From Arcobacteraceae bacterium (lineage in GTDB: Bacteria > Campylobacterota > Campylobacteria > Campylobacterales > Arcobacteraceae): a stretch of DNA of 57,317 nucleotides. Made by a program: the position numbers and the translations under genes. Position 1 is the stretch's first letter. Each line of letters opens with the position of its first letter. Of the stretch, positions 1-8,931 are shown in pieces. Location: contig JAIOSF010000020.1 in the NCBI GenBank assembly GCA_021107755.1, positions 1 to 57,317 of the forward strand. Direction: 5' to 3'. The notes beneath the pieces were generated by a model. It was not told the DNA's origin. It ran no database searches and saw nothing but the letters and a program-made list of their open reading frames with translations.

Positions 1-1
1 A

Positions 2-61
2 GTTTGGCCAGATGAAGCTAGACCAACTGCATTTGAGTTTATTAGTACTTATTCTTGTTAA
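2..61 (+). CDS. glnA: C-terminal end of a probable glutamine synthetase (partial)
   Basis: Only the last 19 codons and a TAA stop lie in the window. The peptide ends in a segment with R-P-T-x-x-F-E-F followed by Y-S-C. This resembles the end of type I glutamine synthetase, which in E. coli closes with T-P-H-P-V-E-F-E-L-Y-Y-S-V. The call is an inference from this short match, supported by the GOGAT genes that start 190 bases downstream. The 5' part lies outside the window, so no catalytic residue can be checked. Confidence 0.55.
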   Translation, partial: VWPDEARPTAFEFISTYSC

Positions 62-85
62 TAATTTAATAGTATTATAGATTAT

Positions 86-119
86 AAAAAGGGTGATAGG
101 TTTTCCTATCACCCTTTTT
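86..119 (+). terminator. Intrinsic terminator after the partial glnA-like gene
   Basis: A perfect 15-bp inverted repeat (A5-GGGTGATAGG and its complement) surrounds a TTTT loop and runs into six T residues. The A-tract on the left makes it usable in both directions, but the only adjoining upstream gene reads rightward. It separates that gene from gltB. Confidence 0.9.
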
Positions 120-252
120 TATTGTTTTCATTTAACGACATTTTAAACAAAAATTGGATAAAATCGCCATAATAATGTAAGATAATCTTAGACTATCTCT
201 TAAATACAAACTAAATATTAACAAACAGAGATAAAACACATAAAGGAAAATA

Positions 253-3200
253 ATGGGATGTAATTTAGACAAATTAACTTCATTCAAAGATAATTGTGGG
301 TTTGGACTAGTAGCTCACTTAAAAAATAAACAAACACATCAAAATTTAGAAGATGCTATAACAGCATTAGAGAGAATGATGCACAGAGGTGCAGTTGCAG
401 CAGATGGTAAAAGTGGAGATGGAAGTGGATTACTTCTATCAATTCCAGATGATTTTATGCGAAAAGTTGCTATGCAAAATGGGGTAGATCTTCCAAAGCT
501 TTATGCAGTTGCAATGGTATTTTCAAAAGGGGAAGCACAGTTAGAAACTTTTAAATATTATTGTGAAAAAAATGACTTAAAAGTATTATTATGTCGAGAA
601 GTTCCTGTAAATACAGATGCTTTGGGTGAGCAAGCTTTAGCTATATTACCTGAGATTACACAAGTTTTTGTTGTACCAAATACTTTGATCTCTTCAAAAA
701 GATTTGATGCAATGTTATATCTTGCAAGAAAAGAATCAGAACATGCATTAAAAGATCAAGAAGATTTTTATATTCCAACATTTTCATCAAAAGTGATTGC
801 TTATAAAGGGCTTGTTATGCCTACAACTATTAAGCAGTTTTATCTTGATTTAAATGATCAAGATTTTAAAATATCATTTGCACTCTTTCACCAAAGATTC
901 TCAACAAATACATTACCAAAATGGAGACTTGCTCAACCATTTAGAGGAATAGCACACAACGGTGAGATAAACTCTGTTGAAGCAAATAGATTTAATGTTT
1001 TAGTAAAAACAGAAGCAATAAAATCTGAAATTTTTAGTGATGAAGAGTTGGAAAGAATTTTCCCACTTTTACAAGATGGTGGAAGTGATAGTGCTTCTTT
1101 AGATAATATGTTTGAATTTCTAATGATAAATGGTATGGACTTTTTTAAAGCTGCACGAAGTTTAGTACCAGCTCCTTGGCAAAATGCTCCATATATGGAC
1201 TCAGAACTTAGAGCATTTTATGAATATTGTGCAATTAGATTTGAAGCTTGGGATGGACCAGCAGCTGTAAGTTTAACCGATGGGAGACATATTGGGTGTT
1301 TAATAGATAGAAACGGTTTAAGACCATCAAAATATTTCCAAACAAAAGATGATAGACTTTTTATCACAAGTGAATATGGTACAGTTTTAATTCCTGATGA
1401 AGATATTATTGATAGAGGAAGATTACAAAGTGGTCAAATGATTGCAGTTGATCTTAAAAATGGTCAAATATTAAAAAATGATGATATTAATGATTATTTA
1501 AAATCAACACAGAACTATGAAAAGTGGTTGACTTCAAATATGCAATATCTTCAAGAATATGTTGAAGATACATTTATCAATCTTGAGGATTATAGATTTG
1601 ATGATTTAGAACATAGACAAAAATATGCAAATATAACTTATGAGACACTAGATCAGATGATTATCCCTATGGCTGATGATGGAAAAGAGCCAACAGGCTC
1701 TATGGGTGATGATACTCCGTTGGCATGTTTTTCAACATCAAATAGAAACTTTACAGATTTCTTTAGACAAAAGTTTGCACAAGTAACAAATCCACCAATT
1801 GATCCATATAGAGAAAAAATTGTAATGTCTTTAAATACTGGACTTGGTCATGCGTATAATATTTTAGAAGAGAGTGAACATAATACAAAAAGATTAAAAG
1901 CAGTTAGCCCAATTTTAATGAAAGAAAAATTTGATGTTATGATGAGATTTGGTGATAATCAAGATCCATTATATGATGAAGATTTTCAAAATAAAACTTT
2001 TAGTACAACATTTACAACTAACTTAGAAGTAGCATTACAAAAACTGTATGCTGAAGTAAAAGAAGCTGTGGTAAATGAAAATGTTAGTATAGTTATCTTA
2101 GATGACAGAACTGTATCAAAAGAGTCTAAAGTTATCCCAATGGCTATGGCAGTTGGATATATAAATCACAAGTTACAAAATGACAAAATTAGAAGTACCG
2201 TTTCAATAGTTGCAGTTACAAGTGAAGTGTACGATCCACATAGCGCTGCTGTGTTAATCGCATTTGGTGTGGCAGTTATCTATCCATATATGATGTATGC
2301 ATCTATAGTATCCTATTATGAGAGAAAAAACATCTCATCTTATGAATTACAAAAGAAACTAAAACATAGTATGAAAGCTATTGGTTCAGGGCTACTAAAA
2401 ATTATGTCAAAAATGGGGATTGCTACAATTGCTAGTTATAGAAACTCATCATTATTTGATATTATTGGTTTAAGTGATCAAATAGTAAAAGATTGTTTTG
2501 AACATGCAAATAGTGACTTATCTGGTCTTGGATATGAAGATATTGAAAAAAGAATAGAAAAGCTACATTTTAATGCATATTTTGATGATCAATCAATGTT
2601 TCCACTAAATATGGGTGGATTTTATAAATATATTGATGGTGGAGAGTACCATGATTATGCACCAGCAGTTACACATGCAATGCATAATAAAGCGGCATCT
2701 GGAAAAGAAGATATTAGTGATTTTAAAGGTTTAAAAAACTTAGTAGAAAATAGAGGTCAAAAATTTATTCGAGATTTCTTTGAATTTAATAGTGACAAAC
2801 AAGCTATTAGTATTGATGAAGTGGAATCAAAAGAAGATATTTTCAAACGATTTGCAGCAGCAGCTATGTCATGTGGTTCTATCTCTGTTGAAGCTCATGA
2901 AGCAATTGCAGAAGCTATGAACACAATCGGAGCACAAAGTAACTCTGGAGAGGGTGGAGAAGATCCTGCTAGATTTGGAACAATTAAAAACTCTAAGATT
3001 AAGCAAGTTGCTTCTGGAAGATTTGGTGTAACACCAGGGTATTTAGTAAACTGTGAAGAGCTACAAATTAAACTAGCGCAAGGTGCAAAACCAGGTGAGG
3101 GTGGACAATTACCTGGTTCAAAAGTAACTCCTATGATTGCAACGCTCAGACATACAACTCCCGGTGTTACATTGATTTCACCACCTCCTCATCATGATAT

Positions 3201-4689
3201 TTATTCTATTGAGGATTTAGCACAATTGATTTTTGATTTAAAGCAAATCAATCCAAAAGCTAAAATAGCTGTCAAACTTGTTTCATCAGTTGGTGTTGGA
3301 ACTATTGCTTCAGGTGTTGCAAAAGCATATGCTGATAAGATTATTATCTCTGGGGCTGATGGTGGAACAGGTGCTGCTCCATTAACATCTATTAAACATA
3401 CAGGTAATGCTTGGGAGATGGGACTTGCAGAGGCTCATAATTCACTAAAAGCAAATCATTTAAGAGGGATGGTTCATCTTCAAACTGATGGTGGATTAAA
3501 AACAGGACTTGATGTAGTAAAAGCAGCTATGCTTGGTGCTGAAAGTTATGCTTTTGGTACTTCTGTATTAACACTTTTAGGATGTAAAATTTTAAGAATT
3601 TGTCATACAAATAAATGTAGTGTTGGGGTTGCAACTCAAGATGAAGATTTAAGAGAAAAATTTAGTGGTACAGTTGAAAGACTTATCTCTTATTTTGAAT
3701 TTTTAGCACAAGATGTACGAGAGATTTTGGCAACTTTAGGATATGAGAAGATTGAAGATATTATTGGTAGAAGTGATCTATTAAAAGTTCTTGATGATGA
3801 GTTTTCACAAAAATTTGATTTTCAAAATGTATTGAGAAGAATTGATGGAATTGATACTTGTCAAGTGGAGTCAAATACTCCTTATGATCAAAATGAAGAC
3901 TCACATAAACTTCTAAGAAAGGTGCTGCCTACAATTCAAAGTCCAAACATCCCTGTAACAGTGGATGCAGAGATTTCAAATTTAAATAGAAGTTTTGGTA
4001 CTTTAACATCAGGTGAAATTGCAAAAAGATATGGTGATGCGGGACTTCCTGAAGATACTATTACTTACAACTTAACAGGGATTGCTGGACAATCGTTTGG
4101 GACATTTTTAAGTCGTGGTGTTTCAATGTATCTAGATGGTGTTGCAAATGATTATGTTGGAAAAGGTATGAGTGGTGGAAAAATTATTATAAAACCAGCA
4201 CTTCAAGGAAGCGATTATGCAGGTGCTGGTAATACCTGTTTATACGGTGCAACAGGTGGAAAGCTTTATGTAAGAGCAACTGTAGGTGAGAGATTTGCAG
4301 TAAGAAACTCTGGAACAATTGCAGTTGTTGAGGGAACAGGAGATTCTCCATGTGAATATATGACAGGTGGTATTGTTGTGATTTTAGGTCAAACAGGTAT
4401 CAACTTTGGTGCCGGTATGACAGGTGGATTAGCATTTATTTATGATCCACACAGAGAGTTTACAGATAAGATGAATCAGGAGCTTATAGAAGCTTTAAGA
4501 ATTGATACAGATGATACAGAGTTAGAGAGAATTTATCTAAAAAATACACTTAAAGATTATGTGAAAGAGACAGAATCTTTAAAAGCTATAGAGATTTTAG
4601 AACACTTTAGATCAGAGATTAGAAATTTCTGGATGGTAAAACCAAAAGATATGACAATTTTACCTTTAAACCCAGAGCAGGGAGATTAA
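253..4689 (+). CDS. gltB: Glutamate synthase (NADPH) large subunit
   Basis: The alpha subunit of GOGAT transfers the amide of glutamine to 2-oxoglutarate, giving two glutamates, in the cytoplasm with GltD. At 1478 aa it has the family's full length. The class II glutamine amidotransferase domain comes first, and Cys15 in C-G-F-G-L is the expected N-terminal nucleophile after removal of a 14-residue propeptide. The FMN/synthase domain follows, with the 3Fe-4S cysteines at about C1111, C1117 and C1122 (C-x5-C-x4-C), then a Gly-rich beta-helix domain. AAAGGAAA just before the ATG supports the start. gltD follows after 3 bases, so the two are one operon. The preceding glnA-like tail points to a GS-GOGAT locus. 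Nothing looks broken. Confidence 0.97.
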   Translation: MGCNLDKLTSFKDNCGFGLVAHLKNKQTHQNLEDAITALERMMHRGAVAADGKSGDGSGLLLSIPDDFMRKVAMQNGVDLPKLYAVAMVFSKGEAQLETFKYYCEKNDLKVLLCREVPVNTDALGEQALAILPEITQVFVVPNTLISSKRFDAMLYLARKESEHALKDQEDFYIPTFSSKVIAYKGLVMPTTIKQFYLDLNDQDFKISFALFHQRFSTNTLPKWRLAQPFRGIAHNGEINSVEANRFNVLVKTEAIKSEIFSDEELERIFPLLQDGGSDSASLDNMFEFLMINGMDFFKAARSLVPAPWQNAPYMDSELRAFYEYCAIRFEAWDGPAAVSLTDGRHIGCLIDRNGLRPSKYFQTKDDRLFITSEYGTVLIPDEDIIDRGRLQSGQMIAVDLKNGQILKNDDINDYLKSTQNYEKWLTSNMQYLQEYVEDTFINLEDYRFDDLEHRQKYANITYETLDQMIIPMADDGKEPTGSMGDDTPLACFSTSNRNFTDFFRQKFAQVTNPPIDPYREKIVMSLNTGLGHAYNILEESEHNTKRLKAVSPILMKEKFDVMMRFGDNQDPLYDEDFQNKTFSTTFTTNLEVALQKLYAEVKEAVVNENVSIVILDDRTVSKESKVIPMAMAVGYINHKLQNDKIRSTVSIVAVTSEVYDPHSAAVLIAFGVAVIYPYMMYASIVSYYERKNISSYELQKKLKHSMKAIGSGLLKIMSKMGIATIASYRNSSLFDIIGLSDQIVKDCFEHANSDLSGLGYEDIEKRIEKLHFNAYFDDQSMFPLNMGGFYKYIDGGEYHDYAPAVTHAMHNKAASGKEDISDFKGLKNLVENRGQKFIRDFFEFNSDKQAISIDEVESKEDIFKRFAAAAMSCGSISVEAHEAIAEAMNTIGAQSNSGEGGEDPARFGTIKNSKIKQVASGRFGVTPGYLVNCEELQIKLAQGAKPGEGGQLPGSKVTPMIATLRHTTPGVTLISPPPHHDIYSIEDLAQLIFDLKQINPKAKIAVKLVSSVGVGTIASGVAKAYADKIIISGADGGTGAAPLTSIKHTGNAWEMGLAEAHNSLKANHLRGMVHLQTDGGLKTGLDVVKAAMLGAESYAFGTSVLTLLGCKILRICHTNKCSVGVATQDEDLREKFSGTVERLISYFEFLAQDVREILATLGYEKIEDIIGRSDLLKVLDDEFSQKFDFQNVLRRIDGIDTCQVESNTPYDQNEDSHKLLRKVLPTIQSPNIPVTVDAEISNLNRSFGTLTSGEIAKRYGDAGLPEDTITYNLTGIAGQSFGTFLSRGVSMYLDGVANDYVGKGMSGGKIIIKPALQGSDYAGAGNTCLYGATGGKLYVRATVGERFAVRNSGTIAVVEGTGDSPCEYMTGGIVVILGQTGINFGAGMTGGLAFIYDPHREFTDKMNQELIEALRIDTDDTELERIYLKNTLKDYVKETESLKAIEILEHFRSEIRNFWMVKPKDMTILPLNPEQGD

Positions 4690-4692
4690 GAT

Positions 4693-6057
4693 ATGTTAAA
4701 TTTTACAAAAGTAGATAGAAATAATCCTTCAAAAAGAGGGGTTATGGAGAGGATTAAAGACTTCAGCGAAGTTTATAATGTGTTTGATAAAAATAAAGCA
4801 CAAGAGCAAGCTGATAGATGTATAGGGTGTGGTGATCCATATTGTCATAATAAATGTCCTTTACATAATATAATTCCAGCATGGCTAAAGCAAACTGCTC
4901 AAAATGATATTGAATTAGCATTTAATATTTCAAATGAAACTTCACCTTTTCCTGAAATTTTGGGAAGAATTTGTCCACAAGATGTATTATGTGAGGGTGA
5001 TTGTACACTCAATGATACTCACGGTGCTATTACTATTGGTGCAGTTGAAACACATATTAGTGAAACAGGATTTGAACAAGGTTTCAAACCAAAATTTGCT
5101 AGTGAAAAAATAGGAAAAAAAGTAGCAGTTGTGGGAAGTGGACCAGCTGGTATTAGTGTGGCTACTTTTCTTTTAAGAGCAGGTATTGATGTAGATATGT
5201 TTGAAAGAGCTAGTAGAGCTGGTGGTCTTTTAACTTATGGAATTCCAGGATTTAAACTTGATAAGTTTAGAGTGCAAAGAAGAATTGATTGGTTAGTTGA
5301 AGCTGGTATGAATCTTTATACAGATTGTGAAATTGGAAAAGATAAATCATTTGAAGAGTTAGAGAAAAATTACGATGCTGTATTTATAGGAATAGGTGCA
5401 ACAAAAGGGAAGAAAACTGGAATTTCAGGGGAAGATAATGAAAATGTATATCTTGCTATGGAGTTTTTAACAGGAATCCAAAAAAGAAACTTCGAAGAGG
5501 AAAATACAAATTTTATAGATGTAAAAGATAAGAATGTAGTTGTAATAGGTGGTGGAGATACTGCTATGGACTGTGTAAGAACATCTATAAGAGAGGGAGC
5601 AACAACCGTTAAATGTCTTTATAGAAGAGATGAGGCTAATATGCCTGGAAGTAAAAAAGAGGTTGTAAACTCAAAAGAAGAGGGTGTGGAGTTTGTATTT
5701 AATGTGAGTCCAAAATCTATTGAGTCAAATGGTGTAATAGTTGAACAAACAACAATGAGTGAAGCTGATGAATCAGGAAGACAAAGTGTGAAAATAGTGC
5801 CAAATAGTGACTATTTAGAAGAGGCAGATATTATAATACTTGCACTAGGATTTGAGCAAGAGTTACCAAGCTTTATTAAAGAAAGTGAATTAGAACTAGA
5901 TAGATGGAATGGATTAAAAATAAATGAAAAATACCAAACATCAAATTCTAAAATCTATGCAGGTGGAGATAGTGTAAGAGGTGCAGATTTAGCAGTTAGA
6001 GCTGCTGCTGATGGTAAAGTTGCTGCAAAATTTATCATAGATAATTTGAAAAGATAG
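4693..6057 (+). CDS. gltD: Glutamate synthase small (beta) subunit
   Basis: The flavoprotein subunit of GOGAT passes electrons from NADPH through FAD to the large subunit. The 454-aa protein opens with a ferredoxin-like 4Fe-4S region holding C43, C46, C51 and C55 and a second Cys group near residues 95-104. It has an FAD-binding G-S-G-P-A-G motif around residue 148 and an NADPH-binding G-G-G-D-T motif around residue 287. Length and order match GltD. It starts 3 bases after gltB, consistent with translation from one mRNA. Related proteins such as the PreT subunit share this fold, but the position beside gltB settles the assignment. Confidence 0.96.
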   Translation: MLNFTKVDRNNPSKRGVMERIKDFSEVYNVFDKNKAQEQADRCIGCGDPYCHNKCPLHNIIPAWLKQTAQNDIELAFNISNETSPFPEILGRICPQDVLCEGDCTLNDTHGAITIGAVETHISETGFEQGFKPKFASEKIGKKVAVVGSGPAGISVATFLLRAGIDVDMFERASRAGGLLTYGIPGFKLDKFRVQRRIDWLVEAGMNLYTDCEIGKDKSFEELEKNYDAVFIGIGATKGKKTGISGEDNENVYLAMEFLTGIQKRNFEEENTNFIDVKDKNVVVIGGGDTAMDCVRTSIREGATTVKCLYRRDEANMPGSKKEVVNSKEEGVEFVFNVSPKSIESNGVIVEQTTMSEADESGRQSVKIVPNSDYLEEADIIILALGFEQELPSFIKESELELDRWNGLKINEKYQTSNSKIYAGGDSVRGADLAVRAAADGKVAAKFIIDNLKR

Positions 6058-6065
6058 TAAGTATT

Positions 6066-6437
6066 ATGAAAGAGGATTTATTTAATTTATTACGAAATGG
6101 AGCTGATGCAAACACTTCTGATGCAAATGGTTTTACCCTTTTGATGCATTTTACAAGAAATAATGATACTCTTTCTATGGGATTATTATTAAGTTATGCG
6201 GCTAAAATAAATGAAAAAGATGCTCTTAATATGACAGCTCTAGATTATGCCATAAAAGATAAGCATTTAGAAGCTGTAGAGTTTTTAGTGAATAATGGAG
6301 CACATGTAAGTAGTGAAACTTATATGTATGCAATAAAGATGGGAAATAGAGATATCATAGATTTTCTTGATAGCCTAGATCCTGACAAGTATATATTTTT
6401 AAAAAATAAAAATAAACTAAAAAGACAACAAATATGA
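6066..6437 (+). CDS. Small ankyrin-repeat protein
   Basis: A 123-aa protein made almost wholly of ankyrin-like repeats: segments around residues 12-20, 55-62 and 70-79 show the N-G-x-T-L-L-M-H, M-T-A-L-D-Y-A and L-V-N-N-G-A-H helix-turn patterns. It has no signal peptide or membrane segment, so it is probably cytoplasmic and binds a protein partner. It lies 8 bases after gltD and overlaps argB by 4 bases (ATGA), so it appears translationally coupled to nitrogen and arginine metabolism genes. Its partner is unknown. A link to GOGAT or ArgB is a guess from position only. Confidence 0.85.
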   Translation: MKEDLFNLLRNGADANTSDANGFTLLMHFTRNNDTLSMGLLLSYAAKINEKDALNMTALDYAIKDKHLEAVEFLVNNGAHVSSETYMYAIKMGNRDIIDFLDSLDPDKYIFLKNKNKLKRQQI

Positions 6438-7288
6438 AATTAAAACAGGAAAAAATAAAAACCCTTCTTGATGCCCTTCCTTACATCAAAGAGTTTAGAA
6501 ATAAAATTATTGTTATAAAATATGGTGGTAGTGCACAAACAAGTCCAGAATTACAAGAGAAATTCGCAAGAGATATTACACTTTTACAACTCGTTGGGAT
6601 AAAACCAGTTATTGTTCATGGTGGTGGAGCTAAAATATCTGATATGTTAAATAAACTTCAAATACCATCAACTTTTGTAGATGGTCACCGAGTAACTTGT
6701 GAAGAGTCTATGAGAATTGTCGAGATGGTTTTAAGTGGTGAGATAAATAAAAATATCACTTCACTTTTAAATTATCATGGAACAAAATCTATAGGTATTA
6801 GTGGAAAAGATAGTAACTGTATAGAAGCCATTGCAAAAGATGGTGGAAAGTTCGGTTATACAGGTGAAGTTACCTCTATAAATGCACAGATGATTGAAGA
6901 TTTGATAAAAGAAGGCTTTGTTCCTGTTATTGCACCAATTGCGAATAGTGAGAGTCCAAATCATCCAGGATTTAATATCAATGCAGATATTGCAGCATCT
7001 CAAATTGCGATTGCACTTAAAGCAAATAAAGTACTATTTTTAACTGATACAGTAGGTGTTTTAGATAAAAATAAAGAGCTTTTAAATTCTCTTGATAAAG
7101 AGGATGTACAACGATATAAAGATGATGGAACAATTGCTGGTGGGATGATACCAAAAGTTGATAGTTGTATTGATGCAATTTATAATGGAGTACATAAAGC
7201 TCATATTATAGATGGAAGAGTTGAACATAGTATATTACTTGAATTATTTACAAGTGATGGTATCGGTACACAATTTTTACAGAAGTAA
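6434..7288 (+). CDS. argB: Acetylglutamate kinase
   Basis: ArgB phosphorylates N-acetylglutamate in the second step of arginine biosynthesis. The 284-aa protein has the amino acid kinase fold markers: a lysine in K-Y-G-G-S near residue 30, the V-H-G-G-G-A loop near residue 64, and a C-terminal G-I-G-T-Q. Length matches ArgB, and glutamate supply by the upstream GOGAT operon fits the pathway. The start overlaps the stop of the ankyrin gene (ATGA). No other arginine gene is nearby, so the pathway is dispersed in this genome. Confidence 0.95.
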   Translation: MKLKQEKIKTLLDALPYIKEFRNKIIVIKYGGSAQTSPELQEKFARDITLLQLVGIKPVIVHGGGAKISDMLNKLQIPSTFVDGHRVTCEESMRIVEMVLSGEINKNITSLLNYHGTKSIGISGKDSNCIEAIAKDGGKFGYTGEVTSINAQMIEDLIKEGFVPVIAPIANSESPNHPGFNINADIAASQIAIALKANKVLFLTDTVGVLDKNKELLNSLDKEDVQRYKDDGTIAGGMIPKVDSCIDAIYNGVHKAHIIDGRVEHSILLELFTSDGIGTQFLQK

Positions 7289-7291
7289 AAA

Positions 7292-8302
7292 ATGGGATAT
7301 ATAAAACTAAACCAAAAAGCTTTTTTTCATAATCTCGATTACTTTTCACAAAGTTGTGGCTCTAAAGATAAAGTTGCCATTGCTTTAAAAGACAATGCTT
7401 ATGGTCATGGGATTGAACAGATAGCTTCAATGGCCAGTAAATATGGGATAAAACATGTATTTGTTCGAGATTTAACGGAAGCTTCTATTGCACAAAAGTT
7501 TGGTTTTGAGTCTATCTTAGTTTTATATGACATCCCAACTAAAAAAGAAGATGATTCTCTAATTATCTCAATTAACTCACTTTCATTTATAAAACAAATC
7601 CCATCTGGAAGTAAGTGTGAATTTAAAATAGATACAGGGATGAATAGAAATGGTATCTATCTTGCAGAGATTGAAGAAGCATGTAAACTTATCAAAGAGA
7701 AAAAGTTGATCTTAAATGGTATCTTTACACACTTTTGTTGCTCAGATGAAGAAAATAGTATCACAAAAGAGCAAGAGGAGAATTTTCAACTAGCTATCCA
7801 AGAGACAAAAAAATATATAGATTACAACTTTAGAGTACATTGTGCAAATAGTACAGGTGTTTTTAAAGTTAATATGAATTTATATGATATAGCAAGGGTA
7901 GGTATAGGTATTTATGGTTACTTAGATACTAAAGAGGAACAATATTTACAACCAGTGCTTTCACTTCATGCTCAAAAATTAGCAACTAAAAATATTAAAA
8001 AGGGGAACCATATAGGGTATGGAAGTGATTCTTTTATAACACCATCTGATATGGTTGTATCAAATTATAATATTGGATACGGAGATGGGTTATTTAGAGC
8101 TAATTCTCATAAACAAAGAAAAATAGCAAATGGATTAGAGATACTTGGTCGAGTTTCTATGGATAGTTTTTCTGTAGAATCTAAAGACGATGAAGTATGT
8201 GTTTTTGATAATGTAACCCATCTAGCACAAGTGCACAATACAATCAAATATGAGATACTCACAAGTTTAAAACCATCAATAAAAAGGCTGATTGTTGAGT
8301 AA
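7292..8302 (+). CDS. alr: Alanine racemase
   Basis: A PLP enzyme that interconverts L- and D-alanine for peptidoglycan. The 336-aa protein has Lys33 in L-K-D-N-A-Y-G-H-G, the usual PLP-lysine motif (commonly V-K-A-D-A-Y-G-H-G). It also has the second catalytic tyrosine region G-Y-G-D-G near residue 258 and a C-terminal beta domain. It is slightly shorter than the E. coli enzymes, as expected in Campylobacterota. It starts 3 bases after argB and its end overlaps the next gene by 11 bases, so it is part of a tightly packed operon. Confidence 0.93.
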   Translation: MGYIKLNQKAFFHNLDYFSQSCGSKDKVAIALKDNAYGHGIEQIASMASKYGIKHVFVRDLTEASIAQKFGFESILVLYDIPTKKEDDSLIISINSLSFIKQIPSGSKCEFKIDTGMNRNGIYLAEIEEACKLIKEKKLILNGIFTHFCCSDEENSITKEQEENFQLAIQETKKYIDYNFRVHCANSTGVFKVNMNLYDIARVGIGIYGYLDTKEEQYLQPVLSLHAQKLATKNIKKGNHIGYGSDSFITPSDMVVSNYNIGYGDGLFRANSHKQRKIANGLEILGRVSMDSFSVESKDDEVCVFDNVTHLAQVHNTIKYEILTSLKPSIKRLIVE

Positions 8303-8873
8303 TCGAATCCCATTTGGAGAGATTAATCAAAAAAAGAAAAATGCAGTATTTTTATCTATCTACACAGATGAAATAGCCCCTTGGAAATACTTCAACGATG
8401 ATATAAAACACACACGGTGTCCCGCTGTTATTATGATAGATAGATGGGATGGACGGATTGGTTTTCCAGGTGGGACACTAGAGGAGGGAGAACCACTTTT
8501 AGATGCCTTGGTGCGGGAAATCAAAGAGGAAGTTGGTATTCGAGTTCGACCTGAAAAAGTAAAAGGTGTCGTTTCCCATGAAGATGAAAATTTTGTAACA
8601 CATCTTTATGCTCTTCATGTAAATGAATTAGAGTTTTTACATATCTATTATCATATCTTAAATAACTTTTCTCGTTCTATTTTAAATCATGCATATGAGG
8701 AAGCGGATGAGTCACATTTTATGTCTGAAATTACAGGGATAAAAATAGTTCCAATAGTACAACATAGAAATAAAGGGATTAATAAATTTTTAGAAAATAG
8801 TTTTGCAGGGAGCTGTAGAAAAGATTTTGAAGTATTTATCAAAGAGATTTTACAAATAGAAAGTTTTGTATAA
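8292..8873 (+). CDS. Nudix hydrolase, NUDT16-like
   Basis: A 193-aa Nudix-family pyrophosphohydrolase. The Nudix box is complete around residues 56-79: G-G-T-L-E-E-G-E followed by R-E-I-K-E-E-V-G-I, giving the G-x5-E-x7-R-E-U-x-E-E-x-G-U pattern that binds Mg2+. The W-D-G-R-I-G-F-P-G-G lead-in resembles the eukaryotic NUDT16/U8 decapping group, so nucleoside diphosphates or capped RNA ends are possible substrates; this is inference. The start appears to be TTG (two TTG codons in a row) inside the end of alr. The first ATG-type alternative would cut into the fold. Confidence 0.85.
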   Translation: MLSNRIPFGEINQKKKNAVFLSIYTDEIAPWKYFNDDIKHTRCPAVIMIDRWDGRIGFPGGTLEEGEPLLDALVREIKEEVGIRVRPEKVKGVVSHEDENFVTHLYALHVNELEFLHIYYHILNNFSRSILNHAYEEADESHFMSEITGIKIVPIVQHRNKGINKFLENSFAGSCRKDFEVFIKEILQIESFV

Positions 8874-8895
8874 ATTGCAAAATGCAATATTTTTT
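8874..8895 (+). terminator. Short terminator-like hairpin after the Nudix gene
   Basis: ATTGCA and TGCAAT pair around an AAA loop, followed by A and a run of T residues. The stem is only 6 bp and AT-rich, so termination may be weak. It lies at the end of the gltB-to-Nudix gene run. Confidence 0.45.
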
Positions 8896-8916
8896 AAATT
8901 CTTCAAAAAATTCTGT

Positions 8917-8931
8917 TAAAATCTTTTTATG
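8917..8931 (+). promoter_or_regulatory. -10 box 6 nt before an ATG, no Shine-Dalgarno (possible leaderless start)
   Basis: TAAAAT at 8917-8922 is followed by six bases and then the ATG at 8929. No AGGA-like site lies between the preceding gene and this ATG. A transcript starting at the usual distance from this -10 box would begin at or next to the start codon. No good -35 box is seen, which is common in Campylobacterota. Confidence 0.45.
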
